Notes: generated from the letters alone by a model not told the origin. Counted from the stretch's first letter, positions 22,518-35,100 are shown. The stretch: 64,000 nucleotides of DNA from Scalesia atractyloides (GCA_947069175.1 CAMTDV010000018.1:42048869-42112868); one strand, 5' to 3'. Made by a program: numbers and translations.

Positions 22518-23463
22518 TGAAACTCCTTGGAAACACCTTTGATTCTTCAAAAACACTTGAAATGGGATTGCATGAACATGGATTCTTCAAGATCTTCAAA
22601 GTTTGAAGGTGTGGTGTGTGTATATGTGTGTTCGGCCGAGAGAGAGAATGAGAGAAAGAGATTTGCATGGTTAAATGGAGTGTGTAAGGAGCTCTCATGA
22701 TTATCTCCACTTCCCTAGGTCTACACTTGTCCATTTAGAAGGATTTTCAAAAAGGTGGGCAGCCATTAGGCCGCCACCTATGAGCACACACCCATACATA
22801 TTATATACTTGCACATATATAAGTTATTTACTGGTATTTAACTGGATACCGGGTATTTTATCTAGCGTTTTAAATTATTTTCAGCGCTCTATAAAAATAA
22901 AGTCATTAAAATATTTGTAATCAATATTTTATTTGCCTGGACCAGTTACGTGGTCGGTAATTGGCAGTATGCGCGCTGTGTTGCGTAGTATGCGCTTAAA
23001 TTTGCATAAATAGGGATTTTATGCGTTTTAATTTATTTTTATCATTCTATAAAAATAAACTTGTCAAATTATTTCTATAATAATTTTTAGTTGCCCTGAA
23101 CTGGCTGTGTTGACAGTATTTTGTCAGATACGCGTAGTACGAGCTTAAACTCGAAAAATAGAGTTTCTTAGCGTTTTAAATTATTTTTCCTCACGATTAT
23201 GATTAAATATATTGTTTAACTCATAACGGACTATTTTTAAGATTTTAACATTATTCGGCGGTCACCGACGTTCTTTTCGCATTTTAATCGTTACGCGATA
23301 AGCGTTTATCTTAATATTGCCAACATAATTTTTATCAAACTTTGGATTTACCAACACATCAAATACCATATATAAACATCATAAATAACCAAATACGGCC
23401 TTTTATTCATTCATGACACGTGTTACATTTGTACGGGACAACCTTAATAGCCGGGGTGTCACA
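22518..23463 (-). repeat. Truncated 3' LTR of G1
   Basis: 946 bp, matching 32351-33332 of the complete LTR; on the minus strand it starts TGTGACACCCC next to the PPT. Similarity ends abruptly at TGAAACTCC (22518). The bases TGAA belong both to the LTR and to the host gag codons, a four-base overlap typical of end-joining deletions. Confidence 0.85.
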
Positions 23464-23478
23464 GTCTCCCCCTGTTTA
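23464..23478 (-). other. Polypurine tract of G1
   Basis: Minus strand AAACAGGGGGAGAC directly abuts TGTGACACC of the 3' LTR. Confidence 0.85.
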
Positions 23479-23539
23479 AGGAATTTCGTCCCCAGAATTC
23501 TTACACTATAGGTTTCGTTTTCGCACTAGATTTAAAGAG

Positions 23540-24815
23540 ATGCGGATATTTTCGTTGCATCTGGTCCTTTCGTTCCCATGTGAACTCGGTCCACGTTTAG
23601 AATTCTAGCGAACCTTGACCAACTTGATCCGACTCATTCTAAGCTTCTGAATCTTCTCATCCAGAACTTCAACCGGTTCCTCGATAAATCTCAATTTATC
23701 ATCTACTTGAACCTCTTCAGGGTATAATTAGTGTCTCATCTGACAAACACTTTCTCAGGTTGGAAACATGAAACACATCATGAACTCCATTCAAATCCTG
23801 CGGCAGCTTAAGCCTATACGCGACTGATCCAACTCGAGATGCGATTTCGAAAGGACCTATATACCGTGGGCTTAGCTTTCCCCCTTTCCCAAATCTAACA
23901 ACACCTTTCCAAGGCGACACTTTCAGCAGAACACGATCCCCGACTTGAAACTGCAACAGTTTCCTTCGGTTGTCTGCATAACTTTTCTGTCGGTCGGCGC
24001 CAGCTTTCAACCTTTCCTTGATCTGGACAACCTTGTTGGTAGTTTCCTGGATAAGCTCAGGTCCGGTTAGTTGCCTTTCGCCAACTTCAGCCCAGCACAA
24101 GGGCGATCGACATTTCCTTCCGTACAAAGCTACAAACGGATCGGCTTTGATACGAGCGTGGTAACTATTGTTGTAAGAAAACTCTGCCAACGGCAAATGA
24201 GTATCCCAACTTCCACCGAAATCAATCACGCACGCTATCAACATGTCCTCCAACGTCTGAATGGTTCTCTCACTCTGACCATCCGTTTGAGGATGATATA
24301 CAATACTCATGTCCAAACGAGAACCCAGCGACTTCCAGAAGAGATCGCCAAAATCTGGAGTCAACTCATCCATCTCTATTGGAGATAATTGACACAGGCA
24401 CTCCATGTCGGGCTACAATCTCGTTGAGGTACAACTGCGATATCTTTTCCGTCTTGTCTTTTCCTTAATTGCTAGAAAATGAGCAGACTTCGTTAATCGA
24501 TCCACAATTACCCATATGGTGTCATGTCCACGTGACGTACGGGGTAATTTGGTGATAAAGTTCATTGCAAGATGCTCCCACTTCCATTTAGGAATCTCTG
24601 GTTGCTACAGAAGCCCAGACGGCCTCTGATGCTTAGCCTTAACCTTTGAGCAAGTCAAACATTTACTACATACACCTCAATATCTCTCTTCATATTCGGC
24701 CACCAACATAATTCCTTTATATCCTGATACATCTTTGTTGAACCTGGGTGAATCTAATATCTGGACTATGAGCCTCGTTCATAACCGGTTCACGTAGGTT
24801 ATCTCTAAGCGGAAC
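23540..24815 (-). pseudogene. pol: G1 integrase with broken chromodomain
   Basis: The last two thirds of integrase are readable: SRLDMSIVYHPQTDGQSE at about 24240-24320 with the catalytic Glu, then the GPY-type C-terminal block (DRVLLKVSPWKG...PRYIGPFEI) and HDVFHVSNLRKCLSDETL. The zinc-binding and first catalytic part (24410-24800) is recognisable only in pieces across frames. The open frame ends at 23717; a chromodomain-like segment can be followed further. There the Trp of the V-R-W-N-S motif is a TAG stop (23605-23607), and a base is lost before the FTWER-type motif. Confidence 0.85.
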
Positions 24816-25412
24816 CTAAACTCGGTTCATGAAGTACATCACTTCATTCGCTTTTGGTATCAGTTCACATTCCAAACCCTTCAAACACTCTCTACTCAGG
24901 TTCTCATCTTTTAAAGCTTCTCGCTGTGCATTGCGAATTCGATCAGTCAAATTCGTTTGTATGGTCAAACCCAAAGCACGAACACACAGAGGCTTTTCCC
25001 TCTCCTTCCTACTGAGTGCGTCAGCAACAACATTTGCTTTTCCCGGGTGATAACGAATATCACACCCGTAATCATCGAGTAACTCTACCCAACACCGCTG
25101 TTGCATGTTGAGTACCTTCTGATCAAAAATATGTTGGAGGCTCTTATGGTCTGTGTAAATCGTACACTCCGTGCCATACATATAATGTCTCCAAATCTTT
25201 AAAGCGAACACAACAGCTCCCAACTCTAAATCATGAGTTATGTAGTTCTTCTCATGCACTTTCAGTTGTCTGGATGCAAAGGCTATCACTTTGTCCTTTT
25301 GCATAAGCACGCAACCAAGGCCCAAACGTGACGCATCACAGTATACTACAAAACCGTCATTTCCCTCTGGCAGGGATAGGATAGGTGCACTACACAACTT
25401 CTCCTTCAACAT
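24816..25412 (-). pseudogene. pol: G1 RNase H domain
   Basis: An open stretch of 198 codons with gypsy RNase H landmarks: VYCDASRLGLGCVLMQ, IAFASRQLKVHEKNY, HDLELGAVVFALK, TDHKSLQHIFDQ and the closing HPGKANVVADALSRK. It is separated from RT by one stop at 25440 and followed by the IN linker. Confidence 0.9.
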
Positions 25413-25439
25413 CCGAAAAGCTTCCTCCTGCTTTTCTGT

Positions 25440-26201
25440 CTAATCAAACTTCTTATCCTTCTGGGTCAGTAGCGTTAATGGCTGCGCTATTCTGGAAAAA
25501 TTCTCAATGAATCTTCTATAATACCCAGCAAGTCCTAAGAATTGTCGCACCTCTGATGGAGTCTTTGGCGCTTCCCAATTGTTAATCGCCTCAATTTTCG
25601 ACGGGTCCACATGTATACCTTTCTCATTTATGACATGACCGAGGAAATGCACCTCCCGAATCCAAAATTCACATTTAGAGAACTTGGCATACAACTTCTC
25701 TTTCTTCAACAGCTCCAGAACGATCTTCAAATGTTGCTCATGATTTTCTTTGGTTCGCGAATATATTAGTATATCGTCAATGAATACTATCACGAATTTG
25801 TCCAAATAGGGTTTGCATACCCTGTTCATGAGATCCATGAACAATGCAGGCGCATTAGTTAAGCCAAAAGGCATGACTAAGAACTCATAATGGCCGTAAC
25901 GTGTTCTAAAAGCAGTCTTCGGAACATCTTCCTCAGCAATCTTCAACTGGTGATATCCTGAACGCAGGTCTATCTTCGAGTAGTAGCTTGGTCCTTGAAT
26001 CTGGTCGAAGAAATCGTCGATTCTTAGTAACGGGTACCGATTCTTGATAGTCAGCTTGTTCAACTCTCTGTAATCAATACACATTCTGAAGGAACCATCT
26101 TTCTTCTTCACGAACAACACAAGTGCTCCCCAAGGCGAAAAGCTTGGTCGTATGAAACCTTTGTCTAATAGCTCTTGAAGCTGATTTGACAATTCTTTCA
26201 T
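25440..26201 (-). pseudogene. pol: G1 reverse transcriptase domain
   Basis: 253 codons covering the full gypsy RT palm: FVKKKDGSFRMCIDYRELN, SKIDLRSGYHQL, FRTRYGHYEFLVMPFGLTNAP and the catalytic FIDD (in FVIVFIDDILIY). The domain itself looks intact. It is flanked by stops (26202 upstream, 25440 downstream), so the polyprotein is not continuous. Confidence 0.92.
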
Positions 26202-26431
26202 CTAGGACGATGCTAATCTGTAAGGAGATTTTGCAATCGGTGCAGCACCAGGTACAAGATCAATTCTAAACACGATCTGTCTCGCAGGAGGGTAATCCAG
26301 GCAAGTCTTCAGGGAAAACTTCCAGATAATGGTGAATTACATGAATTTCTTCAATCTTCCCACTTTCAGCCTTCGTATCCACTACGTTAACCAAGAATGC
26401 AGGATAGCCTTACGCAACATCTTGTGCATCT

Positions 26432-26983
26432 TCATAATACTAACAACTCTTGATACTCGACTCGATCGGTCTCCGTGAATAACGAAAGCTTCACCACCAC
26501 CAGGACGAGGTATCCGCACTTGTTTCTTCGAACAATGATCTCAGCTCCGTTCTTGGATAGCCAATCCATCCCAACGACTACATCAAAACTACCCAGCTCC
26601 ACTGGTAATAAATCGATACTAAAACTATGATCACATAACCAAATTCTACAACCACGAATAACTTCGCTAGTCTCTATCAATTTTCCATTTGCTAATTCTA
26701 TCGAGTACTTTTTACTTAGCTTACTTGTTTGAGAACACAGAAATGGTTCAAAGTTTTTCGAAACAAAACTCAAGTCAGCACCAATATCAAATAGTACGAA
26801 CGCAGAATGGTCATTGATTAAGAACGTACCGGTAACAACTGCAGGATCATCACGTGCCTTCCCAACATTCAGCTCAAAAGCTCTGCCTCTAGCACCCTGA
26901 TTCTTCAACAATGGAGAATTTCGCTTGATATGTCCTTGCTTTCCACATTCGAAGCAACCCTCAAGCTTGACTCCCTCCGACAT
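26432..26983 (-). pseudogene. pol: G1 zinc knuckle and aspartic protease
   Basis: Begins after the first knuckle with CFECGKQGHIKRN, whose last Cys is Ser. It continues with the retropepsin region FVLFDIGADLSF and the flap/C-terminal part SFDVVVGMDWLSKNGAEI. The catalytic D-T/S-G is D-I-G (26780-26788), consistent with a single ACT-to-ATT change. The catalytic Asp is kept but the neighbouring hydroxyl residue is lost. Confidence 0.85.
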
Positions 26984-26999
26984 ACTTTTAGCATAGTAC

Positions 27000-28118
27000 T
27001 CGCGAGTAACATGTCCAGTTCAACCACATCTGGCACACTTTCCCAGCTCATCACCGTGAGTCTTCTTCGTTGAACCACTTCCGCCATCCCTGGCATTATC
27101 CTTCCTCGAATCACTAGCACTAGCCACATATGCTTTCCCCGAATCGCGTTTCTTATCATGCTTCACATAGGAATCTTTCCTTGAGCTCTCAGATCTTCGC
27201 TTCTGCGAATCCCTAGATCTATCATCAGCATGGTTCGATCGTTCAGATTTCTCATCTGCCTTGACCTTTCCCGACGACTTCCCAGTCTCCCCCTTCCTGT
27301 TAAGGTTACTTTTCCGATAAGCCTCATCCGCTAATGATTTCGCTAGAGTAGCAGCTTCCAGATAGGTAGTGGGCTTCGCTGACGTAACCATACTACGAAT
27401 TTGTGGCGACAATCCCCATATATACCTTTCTACCTTAACATACCCAGGAGTGACCATTCGTGGAGCCAATCTAGCCAAATCGTTGAACCGAGACGTATAA
27501 GATCTAACATTCAGGCCTTCCGTGGTCAAATTCCAGAAGTCAGTCTCAATCTTCTGTATCTCACTACGCGACAATATTCCTTAAGAAGCATCTCTTTTAT
27601 TTCATTCCAGGTAAGACCGTAAGCCGCATCTTCGCCCAAAATCTAAACTTGAGTGTTCCACCAGGATAAAGCTTCATTGAGAAACGGACACGAAGCAAAC
27701 CTAACCCTCTGATCAGCAGCACAACTGCTGATGGCCATCACAGATTCCATCTTCTCGATCCATCTAGTGATTTCAAGAGGCCCTTCAGCACCGGTAAATG
27801 ATCGTGGGTTACAGCCCTAAAATGTCTTATACGTACATCCATGCACTGTTCACAAGGTTAATGAAAAATCAAGATTTCGCTCTGATTATATCATAACACA
27901 GGAAGTACTAAAACTTTTCCGATCATTATTTTACCTTGCGGGTTTCCAACCTGTATACCACCATCACCATGACTAGGAGCACCACGTCCACGTCCTTGCC
28001 CAATATTCTGTTTAGCTTCACGCTGTTTGAAGGCAGTATTAACGTGTTGGGCTATGAGTTGTTCCAACTCTTCTGGGTTGGTAGGTAGTCCAGTACCCTG
28101 TCTCGCTTTTGGCGGCAT
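27000..28118 (-). pseudogene. gag: G1 gag (with intron 27846-27934)
   Basis: Exon 1 (28118-27935) starts MPPKARQGTGLPTNPEELEQLI, like the G2 start. After the proposed intron the frame continues HGCTYKTF, meets a TAG, and proceeds with CNPRSFTGAEGPLEITRWIEKMESV (retrotransposon Gag family). A frameshift near 27580 leads to the open frame 27574-27020, which ends in a Lys/Ser-rich tail and a first zinc knuckle (CARCG, then stop). Inactive through several lesions. Confidence 0.8.
27846..27934 (-). other. Candidate spliceosomal intron in G1 gag
   Basis: 89 nt on the minus strand, donor CGCAAG|GTAAAATAAT and acceptor TTGTGAACAG|TGCATGG. Exon 1 from the ATG at 28118 is 184 nt (one base over), so the intron is phase 1. 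Joining the exons lands in the frame encoding GCTYKTF and the Gag fold, whereas the unspliced frame runs into a stop at 27891-27893. G2 has an equivalent intron at the same place. Confidence 0.65.
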
Positions 28119-28466
28119 CTTGTCGTTTCTATTATTGCAACAATACTATCAACATAAGACAATGTCTAAATGTTTCAATCATTAAATAATAGTGGACTAA
28201 ACAATACACATGCATCCACATAATAATGAGAATAATTTAACTAAAAGAAACCCATAACATGGATATTTATCACGAAAATTATAAAGCTTGTTCATAGAAC
28301 AACGACTAACCAAAATTTGGTGTGACATAATCAACCACCAACAACAAGTCTAGATGAAATTTCCTCCTAAATATCCAAAAATTTGGCATGCAAGCCAATA
28401 TAAGGGTTTATCAAAGAGACATACAAAATAAACAAACAACAACATAAATGACAAACAACTATCATT
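28119..28466 (-). other. G1 leader between ORF0 and gag
   Basis: AT-rich and non-coding. Nothing specific recognised. Confidence 0.5.
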
Positions 28467-29277
28467 TCTTCATGCCAACAAACTCTAGAAGCTTCCTCAC
28501 AAGCTCCTCCAGCTCAACTATCCTCTAGTACATTTGGTCCATTGCATTGTCATCCAAGTCCTTTAGCTCATCAAACCAGTCCATTTGCCCCTCAAGATCC
28601 TTCACTTTTCCCCTAATCGCCACCAGATCTCCGCGTATGGCCCCCAACTGACGGTCGTAGTGAGAACATCGGTTAACCCACACTCCTTTCTGCTTCTTCA
28701 AAGCAGATGCTGTCTCAGCTCTGGATGTTGAAGCGATGTCTCCGACATGTCGTATCCTATTCCTACGTCGAAAGTATACCAACAGGGGTGCAGTAGGAGC
28801 GCGCGGCTCGATCGACGAAAATGACGACTCGGTAACAACTAGTGGAGGGATCTCGGTAGCGGGCTTAGTAATGACAGCAGATGAGACGACCAATGGCTCT
28901 AATGGCTGAGCCGTAAAAATGGTAGCGTCTACTGCTGGTGCGACACTATAAGATCCTCCGATCAACGGAACACCTCTACCCACATCATCGATAACTGGCA
29001 CGGTACCTGACGATTGCCCCATCTCGTAAATCGAGGGTGGAGCATCATCATCGTCTTCGATCCAACCGTTGCTTGTAAAAGCATAACGAGGGTCAACCTG
29101 GCTTGCGAAAGCATTAGGGTTAACATGGAAGGACGAAGCGAATCCGGCCGCATCAACAAACTGTGGAATCATAGGGGGTACCTCTGGTAATACGGATCTA
29201 GGTGAAGTCTCGAATTCTGGCTCGCTTTCAGAGTCAGTAATCTCGATGACCTCTTGCTCGTGCGACATCTGTGACAT
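28467..29277 (-). CDS. G1 ORF0: extra leader protein of unknown function
   Basis: Lies between PBS and gag, where canonical chromoviruses have only a leader. It starts MSQMSHEQEVIEITDSESEPEFE, an acidic segment with a SUMO-interaction-like IEIT/DSESE run. A Pro/Ser/Val-rich low-complexity middle follows, then a C-terminal helical part with heptad pattern. TAG at 28525-28527 ends the 250-codon frame, but the same frame goes on with RIVELEELVRKLLEFVG, a leucine-zipper-like helix, to a second stop near 28464. G2 has an ORF of similar design at the same place. Function unknown. Confidence 0.6.
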
Positions 29278-29501
29278 ATATAACCGTACAAAGTAAGTGT
29301 GTGTTCAAATGAAAAATAACACATAAGGCCCAAATAAACAGATTAACACGTCTGCACAATAATACGCAATGGTTCTCATACATGATAAAAATCCATGTTT
29401 ATTTAAAAATTTTGGCTTCGCGAATTTTGGACTTATATCTCAAAATTCTTTGGTTGAAGTCTAGAGTTTTCCCCTGAACACATTAGTTCGCTAACAACCA
29501 T

Positions 29502-29515
29502 TGGCTCTGATACCA
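29502..29515 (-). other. Primer-binding site of G1 (tRNA-iMet)
   Basis: Minus strand TGGTATCAGAGCCA, five bases after the LTR end at 29521. Confidence 0.9.
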
Positions 29516-29520
29516 ACTTC

Positions 29521-32500
29521 TGTAACACCCCAAAAACGGCGCAGCGGAAATACAAACGTAATAGTGACGGAAGTTGGTGCCCATAAATATCTTAGTGGAT
29601 GATGCATCGTTAATTTGGACATAATACTTAGTTAAAACATTGTTTAAAAGTTAAACATAAGCCACAACCACACCACAATTAAGTTGTTTTGATCCATTAT
29701 GGATCTCATTACAACCACAAGATACGCCAAAGATTCCCGAAGCCATGCTCAAGTACCTGAAGAACACGTTAAAATCAAGTGTCGACACAAAGGAGGGTGA
29801 GCTCACATATTCAAATTTAAAACAAGGAAAACTTTCTAATTATGTGTTTATTATCAAAACATCCAAATAATATTTTCTAAAGTTAATTTTATTTCCTTTA
29901 TAAAATCCATGAGTCAGCCGTCGCAAGCGTTTCCCCGAAACCTCCGAACCATCTTCCCAAGTTTCACATATTAAATTTATTTTTAACATCCATTTGTTCA
30001 GATTCGTAAGTTTGCAAGACATTACGAGCTATATATTAACATTAAGGGTAATCAACGCTGGACAATAAAAGAATATAAATTCGTCACTTGACATGACACG
30101 GAGCTATCGGTCGCGACGGGGTTGTCAACCCGATAGATCTATCATCAATTCCACGCAATCCATATTAATGATTAAATGGCTAAGTTTGTGCAAAGTGCCC
30201 GCAATGGGTCACCCAAGGTGCCAACCTTATGAACAATATATATATCCTAATAAAATGATAAAATTTAATATAACTCGTTGTGCGAATCCCCGACATCCCC
30301 ACCGAAACGTAAGCCTAATCCCTATACTCACTCTCTTGAGACCGGGCCAATTCATTACAACTTTAGATTTAAACATTTTAAATCCACACGGTCGTTCTAC
30401 CCATAACACCATAAAATACCCATTTCATCCCCGAAACGCATACATCATTATTTCAAAATCCGTTTCATCCCGAAACATATTTATATCCAAAACCATGTTT
30501 TTTCTCCAAAAACATATCACATAATTTCGAAATCCACGAAAATATATTTATAGTTTAATCAAAGGCATATTTTATACGAAAACGTATACTTATCCTTTTA
30601 AGTCGTGTTCTTCCCCAAAACATATACTAAAACAGTAAAAAGAGGGGTTTAGTGACACTCACCTTTGGGTGCATATTTAAAATAGCGCGATCCCACAATT
30701 TGATTCTACACGTCCTAACATACGTAGGCATGATTTAATAATCACACATCACAAAATTCATAAGTTTCTCAAATCTTGGAATTTTTACATAACCTTGAGA
30801 TTTTCTTGAAAATTTATTATTTTTTATTATGTTGGCATATTAATATATGGTGACCTTAATGTTTTATCCGTTACACTCCCGTTTATAAATACTATATATC
30901 TACGATTTGCGCGTCGTAATATATATACAAAAACATGCACATATTCACAATATCATAACACGCGAAAACTCATTAACTTACTCACTTTATCATTTTGAAA
31001 GAATGTATACATGAAATAAGTCACTAAGTTAACCTATGTATCAATTTTCATGCTCGACAAATAAGTTACACATTTTAACGAGATTTCACCGATTCTACTG
31101 TTTTAAACATACAAGCGTACATGCATAGTCTTATTCCCGCTATCTTGTCAACACTTAACATATTATCATATTCACATATTTAAATCACATGAAACATCAA
31201 AACACATAAGGTTCATCCGTTAGCAACCCCTTCTAGTGTATGTTGAAAAATGCGTATTTTATTGATTCGGTAACGTTTTCGGGCGCCGGAAGTCACGTAT
31301 GACTAACCAAACACCAAATAAACTAAATATAAGTTAATATACTTGTATTTATATGAAAAATATCAGTTTGTTCACTGATTTAAAACAGTTTCATAGAGAC
31401 CCTCTTAAAATGCGAGTTTTACCGTTTTTACCGCATAGTTTTGTGTCAAACGTTACCATAACCATCCGAACTTGAAACAACTTCATATGTAACACAATAC
31501 ATGTTATATACTGAATAAAATGATGGTTATAATCAGATTAGTGCAGTTTTTTTGTACAACACTTTTAAGCACATAGTACAACATGCAAAGCTAGTAAACT
31601 TTATGTCAAAGTTCCATGCTATTTTACACTTCAAATAACATTATTTTTAGTTTTTATAACCTGATTAAAATCATCTTCATCATATCACCTTTTAATCACC
31701 ATTTCATGCCCATATATCCACATGCATGCCTATGTACAAGCATCTAATGCATGTATATCACATCATCATCATCTTGCATGAACTTAAATACTTCCAACAC
31801 ATATTTAATTCTTGTTCAAACATTCATGAACACCATCATTTTCATATGAACATCATCATCTAATCATTCAACATAAATACAAGTATCATCTTCTTCACAT
31901 TTATGAACTAACAACAAAATTTTGTATGCATGCATATACATATATATATATACACGACACACATACATACATACACAAGATTCCAAAGTTCAACTTTTCA
32001 TGTTCATCTTTTCAAATCACCATAACCTTATTAGAACATTCTAAAGATTACATGCATTCACCCTTTTAACACCTTATCAAGCAAGATCATTTCAAAATCA
32101 AAGCTCAAAATCTCATATGTATATATATACACACATACATACGGCCATACATATATATATGTACACCTCCATTTTCACTTTCTTTAAAAACCCTCTTGTT
32201 AGTTTTTGAGTTAGTGTTTAAGTCCAAGAATCAAGAGAAACTTCCATAACCATCAAAAATCAAGAACATAGATTTTTAAAGTAAGGTTATACCTTCAAGA
32301 TTTTTGTTGGTTTTTTGATTAAGATGATGGTATGAAGCTTGGTTTTTGATTGAAACTCCTTGGATACACCTTTGATTCTTCAAAAACACTTGAAATAGGA
32401 TTGCATGAACATAGATTCTTCAAGATCTTCAAAGTTTGAAGGTGTGGTGTGTGTATATGTGTGTGTTCAGCCGAGAGAGCGAAGGAGAGAGAGATGAGAT

Positions 32501-33332
32501 TTATTTTTGATCTTGCATGGTTAAATGGAGTGTGTAAGGAGCTCTCATGATTATCTCCACTTCCCTAGGTCTACACTTGTCCATTTAGAAGGCTTTTCAA
32601 AAAGGTGGGCAGCCATTAGGCCGCCACCTATGAGCACACACCCATACGTATTATATACTTACACATATAAAAGTTATTTACTGGTATTTAACAGGATACC
32701 TGGTATTTTATCTAGCGTTTTAACTACGTTTTAACGTGTTTTAAATTATTTTCAGCGCTTTATTAAAAATAAACTCACTAAAATATTATTAATCAATATT
32801 TTATTTGCCAGGACCAGTTATGTGGTCGGTAATTGGCAGTATGCGCGCTGTGTTGCGTAGTATGCGCTTAAATTTGTAAAAATAGGGATTTTAAATGTTT
32901 TAATTTATTTTTATCATTCTATAAAAATAAACTTGTCAGATTATTAATATAATAATATTTAGTTGCCCTGAACTGGCAGTGTTGACAATATTTTGTCAGA
33001 TACGGGCAGTACGCGCTTAAACATGAAAAATAGAGTTTCTTCGCGTTTTAAATTATTTTTCCTCACGATTATGATTAAATATATTATTTAACTCATAACA
33101 GACTATTTCTAAGATTTTAACATTATTCGGCGGTCACCAACGTTCGTTTCTCATTTTAACCGTTACGCGATAAGCGTTTATCTTAATATTGCCAACATAA
33201 TTTTATCAAACTTTGGATTTACCAAACATCAAATACCATATATAAACATCATAAATAATTAAATACGGTCTTTTATTCATTCATGACACGTGTAACATTT
33301 GTACGGGATCGCCTAAATAGTCAGGTGTCACA
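29521..33332 (-). repeat. Complete 5' LTR of G1 (3.8 kb)
   Basis: 3,812 bp. On the minus strand TGTGACACC...GGGGTGTTACA, flanked by the PBS on the inside. It contains TA/CA microsatellites at about 31930-31975 and 32115-32165 and CATCATCAT-rich AT sequence. No coding capacity; small open frames inside are fortuitous. Only its outer ~980 bp have a partner at 22518-23463. Confidence 0.9.
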
Positions 33333-35100
33333 GAAAGATCCTAACATTTGAGAAGGAGCTTGTCCAAAAGAAAACGCTCTAGGAAACTGGAAAGGTGTCT
33401 GAGAGTTACGTTTTTTTGTAACACAACACTTTTTAGTCAAAAAGGATCATCAACTGGAATGGGAAATGATCAGAGTTTTGATCCTTTTATTGATATATCT
33501 ACAAGAATTAACTCTGATCAACATTCCACAAGTTATGCTTTTGTCGCAAACGATAATACTCATATCACTGGTATTCTGTCGTTTGTACTCGATGATCTTA
33601 AGCACATAGACCCAACTGACCTAGAGGAGATAGACATCTTGCACCAGGTAGCCGTACTCAGTCTTAGAGGGGATAAGTGGGAGGTCGAAAGTGGGGTTGG
33701 ATAAATCAAAGATTAAAAGTTTTAAATGTAATAGGTTAGGATACTTTGTTAGGGAATATAAGAGTTAAACAAGTAGCTCTGCACCAAGATCACATACCCT
33801 AGTCAAAGATCTCAACCAAATACACAACAACAGTTTTATTTTCAAAATACCCCTGGACCAAATATGCAAAATACAACCCACTTTACAAAAAATCTGAATC
33901 CTATACCTGTGCACTATGTTAATGTACCATAAGTCCCTCAGGTTTAGTATGTCCTAATGCCAATTGCACATTTTTAAGCACCATCAGCTAATCCTGCTCC
34001 CGCATTTGCAGAGCCTAGTCAACAGAGCTTTTTCACACGGCTATGTTGACTAGAGTAATCTGCCAGAAAACCTAACAGATGAAAATTTTTGTTTTATGGC
34101 TCTTGAGCATGGTTCAAGTGAAGAAGGTCTAGTTGAAACCACTGTTGGTGAACAGATTGCTAATGAAGCTGCTAAAAGCTCTGGTCAAACATCTGTTCGT
34201 GACCAGGAGAATGTAGGAAGGATGGACGAGAAATATACCAAAAGTCCCACTGATTGTATTCAATGTGGATCAGGATGAAATCGCTGCCTCTAAGGTATCA
34301 CCTCAAACTCTCAATGAGTAATGTTCTGCCAGATGTATCATAGCATTTGCTAGTATAAAAGAGGTTAATGAAAACCTCAGAGACAAGGTACAAATTAGTG
34401 AAATAGTTCTTGAAAATTTGGAAAAGGATTTTTAAAACAAGAATTGGTCAAGTGGACCTTGAAATAAGCAGTGTCAAGCATGAAGCAACCATATCCAAGG
34501 ACCAACTCTAGTCAATGATAGAAAAATGTGATAATTGTAAAATAGAGTTGGAATCCACACAGATCATCTGTGAAAGATGGGTTGAATCTTGTCATGGTTA
34601 TGAGATGCTTCTAGAAAAACAAAGGAAAAGCAATGTGAAGTTTGGTGTTGGTATTAGAAAATATGACCTAGAACATTAAGCCAGCACTTCCATCGACTCT
34701 AAGATGATTGAAGTTATACCAACCACATCAACCGGTGAAGAAATCAAGATCACTGAACCTAGTGGTAAGAAAATAACTCTTGGAAAGTCACTAAGTTCCA
34801 TTCAACCTAGTGGTCAGATGAATGTAATGTTCTCGAGAATTTCAGACTAGATGATTTCACAAACCCAAATGGTCATGACCCTCTCAAGATAAAAATATTG
34901 TTCCTGTTACCAACTCTCAAACAGATGTTAAAACATTTGTTCTTGAAAAGGGAGATAAGAGTACAAAGAAAAACAAAACTCTAGATATGTTGCGTGAGTT
35001 TTATGGAAAGAAAAAGTCATTAGGCAAAAGACTGTTACAAGTTAAAAGCCTGTGATACATATAGAGGGAACAACGTATGTGAGTCCATACTTTGGTGCAC
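33333..35100 (+). pseudogene. gag: Element D gag, C-terminal part
   Basis: Resumes after G1 with LTFEKELVQKK, like LTYERKLNQKK of E. Then follow the linker with HITGILSFVLDDLKHIDPTDLEEIDILHQVA, a mutated zinc knuckle at 33718-33765 (FKCNRLGYFVREY, the His and last Cys replaced by Tyr) and a coiled-coil region (34340-34680). Many stops. The homologous Gag of E follows the same order, which confirms that the two halves were one gene before G1 inserted. Confidence 0.75.

Larger units (their letters stand above)
22518..33332 (-). mobile_element. Element G1: Ty3/gypsy chromovirus (Tekay/Del-like)
   Basis: Reading right to left: 5' LTR (29521-33332), PBS (29502), ORF0 (28467-29277), gag with intron (27000-28118), protease, RT, RNase H, integrase with chromodomain remnant (23540-26983), PPT (23464) and a truncated 3' LTR (22518-23463). 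It sits in the gag of element D. The left end has lost about 2.9 kb of LTR plus host gag sequence, so no target duplication can be seen. LTR overlap differs at several percent by eye, so G1 is older than G2. Confidence 0.9.

Noticed and set aside
31930..32165. TA/CA microsatellites in the G1 LTR
   Set aside because: Simple slippage repeats common in AT-rich LTRs, no further structure.
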